A stretch of DNA of 64,000 bases, from positions 620,001 through 684,000 of the forward strand of contig JAKUDP010000001.1 in assembly GCA_022570795.1 (NCBI GenBank). Direction: 5' to 3'. Positions 54,949 to 64,000 of the stretch are shown here, one piece after another (position 1 is the first letter of the stretch; each line of letters opens with the position of its first letter). The DNA is from Sphaerulina vaccinii (taxonomy: Eukaryota; Ascomycota; Dothideomycetes; Mycosphaerellales; Mycosphaerellaceae). The notes under the pieces were generated by a model. It searched no databases and was not told the DNA's origin. It worked only from the letters and a program-made list of their open reading frames with translations. A program made the position numbers and the translations under genes.

Positions 54949-57900
54949 GATGTATAATGTGACTTCCGAAGAGGATGTTTAGTTGGATGTGTTGTAGCGG
55001 CGATCTATCTGCACCGTGCTGTTAGTGACCAATGTCCACTATGGCGGCGACGACAACAGGAGTGGTAGTGTTTGAAGGATGCAAGAACCAGTCCACCCTG
55101 TTGGAAAAGTGCTCTGATACGCCGGGCTGGGTCTCGTTGAATTGTGTCCCGCAGCAGTGGTCAGGAACCGCAGCCAAGCAAGGGCAGCACTCACAGTCAA
55201 CAAGTAGTCTGTCGCGCAGGCGATGAGATTGCCGCGACGTGTCGCCAATGTATCGCTGGAAGCGTGGTAGAGTAAGCGCTCGAGGTGCAGGCCAGCAATT
55301 CAGTATCTCCTAGCAGCAGGAGGAGAAGTAGTGTCGGAAATCGTCGTGCAGCCGCCCAACTTTCATCACGAGAAGGAGCGAAGCGCGGTTCGTGGTTCCC
55401 AGGCAGTCGGCGGAAGACAGTTTTGTTCTGTTGGTACCGGAATATCCAAAGTTCAGTGCGCCTCCACGGTCCTTGCGAAGTCGATAGGCTCTCCAATGTG
55501 CTGGCCGAGAGAGAGCAGCGTTGTAAGAAACGCTGAATCTTGGTGATGAAGGGAGAATGGAAACGGAGCTAGGATTCTGCGCAAGAGAGTTGCGAGTCCC
55601 GCTTCTTGGGTACTACTACCCTAGTTCGCGTCGACTTGTCCCTGTAGAGTTAAGCGATTTTTTGGATCCGCTATCTTGCAGGACACAAGGGAGAAAGCTC
55701 CCGCTGTGGCGCAATGAAAGCCAACCAGATTGGCTGAGCATATGTGGGCGATGAGAGGCGCCCGCTGCAGCGCGTGAAGCTCCGTGACGGCAACGACCTG
55801 CGCAGCTTTGTTGATCAGAGCATTTCTAGTCTGAGGCAGGAGATAGCGGTGCACATCGCGGTTCATCAATGATCGTTAAGCTTCACTCACCTGAGCCACT
55901 TCTAAAGTTCTTGGCGTGGGTGAAGCGCCATCCCAGGAGGCCGACTCGAACTCAAAGCCCGATCGACCATTCCACTGACGCATCAATCTAATCTCACGGC
56001 ACCATGCCTTTGGGGTGTGTGAGCGCGAGTAATGTGCCATGTGCCCTCTCCATCACCATATCACTGAAACGCAGCCGCATACGAGTGCATCACGCCCTTG
56101 GACGCGATCCCATGTCGACGTTCTTACCGAACCAGAGCCAGCACCGGATCTCTGCACTCGTGGCAGGCCGGTTTGGTAGCCAGCGACGGCCATTGAGTCC
56201 AACGGCTCTCCTGCAGCTTGGCAGAGACATTGTGTTGGAATAGGCCTGATCTGCGATATGCGTTTACGCATCGCCCACAAGACTGGGAACACCATCGCAC
56301 GCCCCGAACGAACTCCTCGCGCCCATTTCATCAGCATGTCTCAGGCAAGCCTCAACTCGTGGCGCTCAATAGCACGCTGTGACGAAGCAGTTCCAGCTGC
56401 GCCAACGAGAGCAGCGTAGAAATATGTGAGTGTACCACTCTCTCGCCACCTAGGTGACCAGCCTCTCTCACATTCTCTTTTGCGAACTTCTGGCGATACT
56501 GCGGCTTCGCTGTGCAGCTGTGCAGCTCCGTCGGAGAATTTCATCCATCCCAGCGTGCCTCAGACATTTCTACTGTTCTACCACGCATTTTGTCCCTATC
56601 CAATATTTACCCACACTGTGCAAGCGAGTACAAGGTCCTTCCTGGTTCTTCTGTACCACCCACATATTTCCAGGTATCCCTGGCATCTCCGTTGTCCCCT
56701 ATGCACAGGCTCTTCGAGTAATGCAGAATCGATACCGACTCAATCTATGCGCAAGGCTTGAAGCATGCTCTCGAGCATTGTTACCAGCAACGGTAGATGA
56801 CTGCTCATCTAGACAACGTGCGCTCTCCGCGTTTGTTGACATCCCAAGCTGCAAGTCGAATAAGCCACGGTACGCATCTGTCTGGGATGGCAGAACCGTG
56901 GACTGGACAACAATGTCTATGAACAACGCTATCCGCCTTCCGGAACCCGTTCTTCGTTGGCGTTGAACTCCACTCTCTGGGGCCGACCGTCTTGCTGGAC
57001 CTGTCAAGAAGCGCTTGCACGCATGCCCGGCTCGCCAGACTAAACACAGCAAGCAGCAAGCTACCGGCTCGGTCCTCTATTGTGCTACGGGGCGGTATAT
57101 GCGCCAGCAAAGACGAGTCAACTCTCCACTCTCTGCACTTCACTCTCCATCTCGTCTCCGCTTGCCTCGCGCCACGTTCACGTTTCAGGAAGCGCTTCAA
57201 GCGACGGGATATACGACGAAAGTGCACAGTGAGCGTCAATGGTGAATTCACCTACGGCCACATTCAGTACCAAGATAGAAGAAATCTCACCCGATGGCTG
57301 CTGCACCAAAAGTCTTTGATCGGTCATCTGCATCTGCCACCACGACATCTCTCTCGAAGGAAGGGAGCAATCAAGCGAAAAGAAGCTCTGATCACCTCAA
57401 GCAGAGGTAGGGATTGGAAAGGTTACACGACATTTTGCGGTGGGAAGACCGTTTCGTACGCCACTAATGCTCATGGCTCAGAGAGGACAGGTGAAGACAA
57501 AGAGACTGACTGACCCGCTGTGGCGAGCGAGCCAAAGGCTTTCGTGCTCGGACAAACACATCTAGTTTGACGTTGACGAAACATCACGAAGAAGGAAGGG
57601 TGGCTTACTCAAGCAAATCAGAGGTGCTGACCATCTCATGATCATCTCACGCCATGACCCGGTTCTCGTCAGGTGGGTGCGTAGGAGGAAGGTAGGCATT
57701 CGAATTGCTCAATCTCTGCTCGGATTTGAGCAGCCGACTTATGCAGCAGAGACTCTGCACAAGTATCCCCCTCCACTATCCGTCGAAGACGCCACGAGAG
57801 ATCATGTCCTTGATGCTCTTTCGGCCGACCTGCTTGCAACACAGCATTTCTAAACAACGACTGTTGCTGTACACTGAACTATGCGTTGGCACGACTCAAA

Positions 57901-58917
57901 AAAGCTCGCTCGTCGCCTACAATGACAGTTCTCATCACGCGGCTTACCTCACACAACGAGGAGAAGTAGCCGGGAATGCAAATATCCTCATTGGGGCATT
58001 GGCTATTCTGTCCGACAGCAACAACTCTTTCCGTTGTATTACAACGCTACAGGGACCGAGGATCAGAACACAAATGGCTCTTTCGATGTCATTTCTCAAT
58101 GTCATCACTCGAAGTCATCACCCAAAGCTCGAGGAAAATGAACGCTGCCGCCATGCACTGTCTTTGCGCTGAGCTGCATAGTCGGCTGCGATTGCGAGAG
58201 ACATCAGACATGAAGCCTGGATTTCGACACAACCTCTGGGTTCCGCGTGTTAACTTCGTTCGCACGCCGAGGCTGCTTTTAGTAGCATAGACAGCGCAAG
58301 ACGCAGAGGGCGCCGGCAACGACCAGTTTCCTCAGCCCTGGACCCAAAGTCATCGAATGAAATCCTTGCCCATGGTTTGAGTATGATACTCTGCGTGCGC
58401 GCATTGCTCGAGCCATGGCAAGCTTCAAGAAGTAGAACCTATAGGAAGGAAGTGATGAGGCGGAGCGATGATACACACAGCTGTCGCTTTAGATACATCG
58501 AACACCACCAATCAAGCCAAGAGTGTGTGCATTCACATTAGCATTCTACCGTTGTTCTTCTGAGGTGACCACTTTTCATATTATATGATGCTTCCTACTT
58601 GTCCTACTCAGCTACTTATCGAAGCTTTTCATGTCTCTCGCCGAAGTAAGTTGTAGAATAGAAAGTGCCTTCATCATCACCAACCAATGATACAAATCCC
58701 GCCTTTCCCAGTCATTAGTCTATTATTGATCGTATCCTGAGCTCGTATCTGCATCCTACTGCAGAGTGTAACATAGCAATGAACTCCGCGATTATCGCTT
58801 TTGACGCCATGCACCCCATCTGCCTTTCGTTCTCATCACGAATGATTCTCTCTGTCTGATACAAATGCCGTCCGTCCGTCCGTGTTCGTTCCGTAATTAC
58901 ATCCGAGAAAGCGCAGA
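54949..58917. other. Long non-coding upstream region of veA
   Basis: About 4 kb between veA and the SPT23/MGA2-like gene, both on the minus strand. Several frames of 100-170 codons occur on both strands (for example near 56454-57513 plus) but have no family-like content. Long leaders and upstream regions are plausible for such regulators. I found no specific motif I could defend. Confidence 0.4.
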
Positions 58918-61900
58918 TCAATAAGCAGCCACCATAGTTGACATGTCGATAGCCGTGTCTAATGTCGCTGAAGGCCGAACGTGAGGCATCGCGGCGTGCA
59001 TAATGATGGAGGCCGTAAGCACGAATGTTGGAGGCTGATGAAAGTGTGTCAGCTGGTGTTCTCGATATACGCGCTGGTGGCTTCTGAGATGACGACTTAC
59101 CCAAAGCCACGATGTCTCAAGCCGCTGCATTGCTTCAGCGGACATATTCGGTCGACCACAATCGGAGAGAACCGAAAGTCCGTCACCTCTCGTCTCATAA
59201 TGCCCATCGACCTCGTGTTCTGCAACAAGACCCAGTGTAGTGGGATTGAGCGCCGCGCTCTGCTCTGCAATGCGGTAACAGTAAGCTGGTGGCGCATGTA
59301 CCGGATCAGGAGCCGACGAGAGGAGAGATGAAAGCCGGGTTGCTTCTGTCGCGGCGTGCAGCCGTGGCGGCGGTGGGAATGCGAGGCCTCGAGGCGGGCA
59401 GGACGTGTGTTCCGGATGTACGGAGGAGGTCCGAGATGATCGAGGCTGACATTGGCGAATGTGCTGAGAATGTGCTGGCAGTGCACCTTCAATGGCATCG
59501 CGAGGCGTCCGAGCTGCACTTGATCGCCGGGAACGTGGTCGCGGCGCTGAGTACAGCTTGCTGGAACTGGCCTCCGACTCGTAAGTCGACGCACTAGCGA
59601 TGTCCCAAGTAGCTTTCGAGGAAGGTGCATAATCATAACTAACGCTTGGCTGCAGTGAGGGTCGTTGCAGCATAGATCTAGAGTTTCGCCGACGACCAGT
59701 ATTCAGCAGCAGCTGCATACGATCTTCGCGTGTCATCGAGGATGCGACACCTAACGCGGAAGATCCATCAAGGCTGCGAATGCATGGATCAGCACCACGC
59801 TGTGCCAGAAGCTGGAAAGTTTCTCTGTGGCCATGCAACGCTGCGTGCATTAACGGCGTGTAGCCGCACTTGTCTCGAGAATCGACATCCACTCCTTTGG
59901 CTATCAGTGCTGCTGCTACACGGCTCAGACCTTGTGCGCATGCCATCGTGAGCATCGTTGCGCCTGTGTCAGAGTCTACATCAGAGTTGTGCTCACTCGG
60001 ATCGACAGCTTCAATGACACGCAGAATGTCATCTTCGAAGTCAGGCGATGCTGCTGCCATGTGGTATCCTCCTTGTTGCCCCAAACCGCCTCGGGTCACG
60101 TTCGATTGCACAAATTGATTTGCACTTTGCTGCGCCAGAGTCGCCCAACTGTCTGCCTGCCCATACTGTTGCTCGCTCAAGTACTTCAGCGCCATGACCA
60201 TCATCTGTTCGTTGTACTGGATGTAGCGGAAGATCGGTCTGTTTGCAGGCTGAGGGTATGGAGCGCTGCCGGGTGGAGCAACAATGTTCAAATGTACTGA
60301 GCCAACTCTTCCTGGAGGTGAGATAGTGATCATCGAATTTGGCGATAGCACCTGCGCCGATGACAACTGGTCTCCGAACTGCACTTGAATGCCATTGACA
60401 AAGTGCTGTCCGAGTATCACGACCTCAGTACCACCGCTTATTGGACCCTCATTCGGAGTAATCCTCTCCACTGAAGGATACCCAGCCATCGATCCATCGT
60501 GGCCAGCTGATCCAGGAAGTGTTTGTACAGCGAATGACTGCTGCTGCTGCTGCTGCTGCTGTTGCTGCAATGGTCGATTACCCATCGTGTTTGTTGGTGT
60601 CTGTATAGCTGGATGCTGGCGAGCATACGCAGCCATGTTGGCGCGCGTCTGCTGCAGAACGGGACTAGAAGCTCTGCTCGGCACGGCCGATGATGGATGT
60701 GAGAAGTATGCCTGATTGTTCAGATTCTGTTGTAGACGCGACATATCGACTTGTGACTGGCCGAAGTTGAAGTTGGTGTTCTCGCTCGGCGTGGGTGGCC
60801 CGCTGCCATAGTATTGTGCTTGGCCATTGTTCTGTGGAATCGTCATGAAAGCCTGGTTCATGGTAGGAAACTGACCAGAGGGCGAGAACGGAGTGTTTAC
60901 TGACACTGCTGACGGCATGTTCGAGGAAGGTGGTTGACTCGTGTCCACTCTTGCGGGAGTCATCGTGAGTCCACTGGGAACCTTTCTGTGCGATGTGAAT
61001 GTGGAGGACTTGCGTTTCTTGTTAGGACCAGCTTGTTGTGCATTTGTTGGCGATGCTGGCCTCGAAAGACTAGTCGGTGTCATGGTGGCGGACGTGGTCC
61101 CAGACGCATACCCGGAAGCTGGTAATTGGTGTACATGGCTGTGCGGGTTGAACGTCTGGCCATATGCAAGTTCTGGCAGGTTTCCTGCAGACCGAGAGGA
61201 GGTAAACGGGTGCACGTGTGCAGACATGTTGACCATTGACTGGGACATCGGTAGACCGTTTGGCATGAACGCTGCTGTGTTCTGATAGTAACCTTCACTC
61301 GCAACTGTTGTTGCGAAGCTTTGTGGGTGTGTTTTGTGATCGTCCGTGATAAGAATCGAGTCGGAGATCTGCTGAGCGACAACATGGCCTCGCTGGTCCT
61401 TGAGCGTGAAGATCACTTGAAAGCCTTCTTTCTCGCTCTGATGCCTACAATAACATGCTATTCGCATGGCAGCAGTGACGTGAAGGGCGCCATCAGGAGG
61501 CACGTATTGCTCTCCTTCGGCATTCGTATCTCGTGGGCCATACTGTCCGGGTTCGCATGGTTTGAATGGCAGGTACTCGTTCGAATTGAACACCACCACT
61601 CTCTCCGTCTCGAAGCGCTCCCAGTGCTGTTGCTCCTCTTCACGCTTCGTCTTCTTTCGACCTGCTCGCTTCCTTTCTCGCTGTATGCAATTGCTGCATA
61701 TCTTCACTTCTCCCCCATTTGCCACCTTGTCCTCCTCTGGCAAGTCCTTCTGATCGTTTTTATCTTCGTCTGATGAATCTCGTGAGACTTCCGCTCGCTT
61801 CTGAATCTCGGCATTGTTTTGAGTTGCCGCTCTCTTCATAGCTCTCTCCTTATACTGCGCATTGTGCATGGCACTAGTGCATACCAGCATAGTGTGAAGC

Positions 61901-62991
61901 TCTAGAACCTTTGAACTCTCAAGATCTTCTTTGGCCAGAAGTTTGGACTTGGCAATAGTATGTAGTGGAAGATGGAGGTGTTCTATCCCAGGTGGCGGCT
62001 TCTCAAGGGTCATAACCACGTTAATCTGCGTTTCCACGCGCGACTTGGGAGATAGGGGCGCGATATGCAACGGAGATCGACCTAGTCCAGGACGAGCACC
62101 AGCAGGTCCTCGAGCATGACTCGCTGGAGTGCTGCCATTTGCGCCTGGAGAAGGCGTGAACGCCATGCCACCTGGAGAAGTTAGTTGACTCGTAAAATCG
62201 CCTGGCCACTGCGGATTCTGTGCTAAGGATGGGTTCCAATTCTGGTTTCCAGTATATGCTTCCGGACTGTCCGATGAGGGAGTGGAGAATATGGCATTGG
62301 GAGATGCTTGGTTGAACATGAGATTGGTGGCGGGAGATGGATCGCGACTACCACCAACTGCGAACATACCAGGATTGATAGTCTGCACTGGCGACTCCCG
62401 ACTGTACTGCGCAGCCATGTTCGAAGCCACGTGCGCGTCAATCGACATGGCCGCGTTGAAGTCGTTGGCATGGACTGGGCTAGAAGCGGCACTATTGAAG
62501 TACTGCTGCTGCCGCATGCTGCCCTCGCCATAACTCTTGCTCTGCTCAAGTGAAAGATTGTGCATGGGCTGGGAGAAATGGTCATAGCTCCGCACTTGCT
62601 GCATGTCCATCTTGCTGTCCTCCTGCTTGACCAGGTGGTGCGACTGACCATCCATGGACGCGGGCGACTCCGAAAGACCTGTCTTTCTCTTCCGTCGACT
62701 TGAGGTGTCCGAAGATGAGTCTTGACTGGAGCTCTCTGCAGAGGCAGAAGCTGCAGCTATCTCAGCTCCACCATTGGTGTGTTGCGCGCCTGCACTGCTC
62801 GCGCCTTCCGGGCCTGACTTGGAAGGTGTTCGCAGAGTGAGGCCAATCGGGGATTCGCCACCGTACTGCGCGTCGAGGTTCGTGAAGTCGTTAAAGGCGT
62901 CGAAGCCAGAGGGAGTGTCGAAGGCGGTGGTGGAGCCCGTGTCGAACATGTCCAAGTCCTCCCACGCGTTCCCCATATTCCTCGAGTCCAT
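58918..62991 (-). CDS. SPT23/MGA2-like transcriptional regulator (IPT/TIG and ankyrin domains)
   Basis: A large frame of about 1357 residues from the ATG at 62991. The N-terminal region is acidic and Ser/Gln-rich. At about 315-580 is the conserved Spt23/Mga2 DNA-binding-like region (KSRVETQINVVMTLEKPPPG, LHLPLHTIAKSKLLAKEDLE, ICSNCIQRERKRAGRKKTKR). Then come a polyglutamine tract, an IPT/TIG domain at about 835-920 (VERITPNEGPISGGTEVVIL, then GQHFVNGIQVQFGD) and two ankyrin repeats at about 1010-1080 (GATMLTMACAQGLSRVAAAL, CGYTPLMHAALHGHRETFQL). In yeast these proteins sit in the ER membrane by a C-terminal anchor and are released to activate the OLE1 fatty-acid desaturase gene. The last about 250 residues here are unlike the family and contain an intron-like GTAAGT...CATCAG stretch near 59100-59026, so the 3' end is uncertain. 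Confidence 0.82.
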   Translation of the reverse strand: MDSRNMGNAWEDLDMFDTGSTTAFDTPSGFDAFNDFTNLDAQYGGESPIGLTLRTPSKSGPEGASSAGAQHTNGGAEIAAASASAESSSQDSSSDTSSRRKRKTGLSESPASMDGQSHHLVKQEDSKMDMQQVRSYDHFSQPMHNLSLEQSKSYGEGSMRQQQYFNSAASSPVHANDFNAAMSIDAHVASNMAAQYSRESPVQTINPGMFAVGGSRDPSPATNLMFNQASPNAIFSTPSSDSPEAYTGNQNWNPSLAQNPQWPGDFTSQLTSPGGMAFTPSPGANGSTPASHARGPAGARPGLGRSPLHIAPLSPKSRVETQINVVMTLEKPPPGIEHLHLPLHTIAKSKLLAKEDLESSKVLELHTMLVCTSAMHNAQYKERAMKRAATQNNAEIQKRAEVSRDSSDEDKNDQKDLPEEDKVANGGEVKICSNCIQRERKRAGRKKTKREEEQQHWERFETERVVVFNSNEYLPFKPCEPGQYGPRDTNAEGEQYVPPDGALHVTAAMRIACYCRHQSEKEGFQVIFTLKDQRGHVVAQQISDSILITDDHKTHPQSFATTVASEGYYQNTAAFMPNGLPMSQSMVNMSAHVHPFTSSRSAGNLPELAYGQTFNPHSHVHQLPASGYASGTTSATMTPTSLSRPASPTNAQQAGPNKKRKSSTFTSHRKVPSGLTMTPARVDTSQPPSSNMPSAVSVNTPFSPSGQFPTMNQAFMTIPQNNGQAQYYGSGPPTPSENTNFNFGQSQVDMSRLQQNLNNQAYFSHPSSAVPSRASSPVLQQTRANMAAYARQHPAIQTPTNTMGNRPLQQQQQQQQQQSFAVQTLPGSAGHDGSMAGYPSVERITPNEGPISGGTEVVILGQHFVNGIQVQFGDQLSSAQVLSPNSMITISPPGRVGSVHLNIVAPPGSAPYPQPANRPIFRYIQYNEQMMVMALKYLSEQQYGQADSWATLAQQSANQFVQSNVTRGGLGQQGGYHMAAASPDFEDDILRVIEAVDPSEHNSDVDSDTGATMLTMACAQGLSRVAAALIAKGVDVDSRDKCGYTPLMHAALHGHRETFQLLAQRGADPCIRSLDGSSALGVASSMTREDRMQLLLNTGRRRNSRSMLQRPSLQPSVSYDYAPSSKATWDIASASTYESEASSSKLYSAPRPRSRRSSAARTPRDAIEGALPAHSQHIRQCQPRSSRTSSVHPEHTSCPPRGLAFPPPPRLHAATEATRLSSLLSSAPDPVHAPPAYCYRIAEQSAALNPTTLGLVAEHEVDGHYETRGDGLSVLSDCGRPNMSAEAMQRLETSWLWVSRHLRSHQRVYREHQLTHFHQPPTFVLTASIIMHAAMPHVRPSATLDTAIDMSTMVAAY
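60538..60569 (-). repeat. CAG microsatellite encoding polyglutamine
   Basis: About ten consecutive CAG-type codons on the minus strand, just before the IPT/TIG domain of the SPT23/MGA2-like protein. Confidence 0.75.
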
Positions 62992-64000
62992 GATTCGGGG
63001 TCCAGTCCAGCCCACAGTTCCTTCTCTTCCTAGTTCCAGCGCGCGGCCACTGACCCTACGCAGCGCCGGATACAGGAGGGGTGGTGTAAGCAGAGAGGGC
63101 GGACGTCTCGCTCGCCAAATACTTCACAGACAGACAGACAGCAGACTCCGCACGAGAGCAACAAGCCACCGCGCCAGCAATGCACACGCACTTGGCTGCT
63201 CTGCCTAACCTAAGATGCCGTCCCTCTTACAACAATCCCGCGCTAGGCTGCATCTGCACTGCACAGTCCGTATTCGGCACCCGATTGTTGACTGACTCCC
63301 CAGACGTCCCCGCAAGTCCACCAACTCTGAGCGAATGTGAGGAATAATAACACCGAGTGGTCGTCGTCGTTGATAGCCAGAAGAGTTGCGCTCGCGCAGC
63401 ACGTAATTCACGGTCTGTGGCGTGAACCAGAGCTATTAGTCCGTCGAACCTTGTTGCAGTAGTCAGTAAGTAATAAGCTGTGGCCAAGTACCAAAGTATT
63501 CTCCTCTTGGTTCGTGTCCTCTTGTGCCTTGAAAGTAATTGGTGATGTCTACAATACAACTCCTCCTTCTCTCCTGTACGGCGGCAACGAGTACACCAGA
63601 CCAGGCCAGCAGGCACAGGCAGGCATTACCCAAGGGCTGTTACGGTCCAGTTCACAGTCCGCTATTCGGCAGCGTCCCCACTACGACGAGGAGTAGGGAG
63701 CCCCATCCCTGCCCACTCGTGCATCCTCTGTGCAACACCTCTCTGTGGTACTGCTATATGAGAGACATGCGCCGCCGGCAACCTACTGCCAATGCCGGAG
63801 CATGCCTATCTGGAGACTGCCATATATGCTATACTTGCCGCCTCCATCCTATCTTTCTACCATACTACTCACTCGCACATAGAGCAGTCATGATATACAC
63901 CGAGCGCGGAGAAGCTAATGAACACCCAGATGTATCACGATCTCCAACCCCGGCGGCTCCGTAGTCATCTTTATATGCAGGTATGCAGCTTGCCGTTCGC
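62992..64000. other. Intergenic, window edge
   Basis: Upstream region of the SPT23/MGA2-like gene. No coding frame supported. The last few hundred bases could belong to the next gene outside the window. Confidence 0.35.

Noticed and set aside
56454..57513. Two plus-strand frames of about 170 codons upstream of veA
   Set aside because: Biased composition, no domain and competing frames on both strands; not supportable as genes.
58715..59110. Minus-strand frame of 131 codons past the SPT23/MGA2-like stop
   Set aside because: Considered as an alternative last exon, but the frame does not follow from the in-frame splice I prefer; kept only as an uncertainty about the 3' end.
1..64000. CRISPR arrays, tRNA or rRNA genes and intact transposons
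   Set aside because: I looked for regularly spaced repeats, B-box-like sequences and transposase or reverse-transcriptase motifs by eye and found none convincing; a search with dedicated tools could still find degraded copies.

Overview
The window is nuclear DNA of a filamentous ascomycete. The evidence is short (about 50-90 nt) GT-AG introns with CTAAC/CTGAC-like branch sites, and fungus-specific genes: HET domain, velvet VeA, LaeA-like methyltransferase, Zn2Cys6 regulator, mL67/Mhr1, and a GH45 cellulase with a CBM1. The mix of secreted plant-wall enzymes, cysteine-rich secreted proteins and many transporters suggests a plant-associated Dothideomycete; that placement is inference. I saw no rRNA, tRNA, CRISPR array or intact transposon.

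Layout. 0-4.2 kb: an amino-acid/GABA/choline-type permease broken into two facing halves, with a small secreted protein between them. The arrangement is what a 2.6-kb inversion through the gene would leave. 4.2-8.7 kb: a small cysteine-rich ZZ-like protein, a HET-domain protein and mitochondrial ribosomal protein mL67/Mhr1. 9.3-13.3 kb: a multi-pass membrane protein and two related F-box genes. 13.6-17.3 kb: a tail-anchored LaeA-like methyltransferase and an Mtr-type amino-acid permease. 17.7-23.1 kb: a GH92 alpha-mannosidase, a GNAT acetyltransferase and an SRPBCC-fold protein. 23.9-32.4 kb: secreted proteins (one with an apparent frameshift, one multi-exon cysteine-rich), a gene-poor stretch with a degenerate duplication, and a GH45-CBM1 endoglucanase. 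33.4-36.3 kb: a large AAA ATPase. 37.9-44.8 kb: a DAL81/TamA-like zinc-cluster regulator, a DUF2278 protein, a purine-cytosine permease (with a 21-nt microexon) and an acetate/ammonium-type transporter, so probably nitrogen and carbon uptake. 46.3-49 kb: a Gfo/Idh/MocA oxidoreductase relic and two genes whose coding ends overlap. 51.4-63 kb: a small three-exon protein with an internal repeat, veA with about 4 kb of non-coding DNA upstream, and an SPT23/MGA2-like regulator.

Intron-containing models were assembled by hand from splice consensus and checked for reading-frame closure. Intergenic comments rest on reading by eye.
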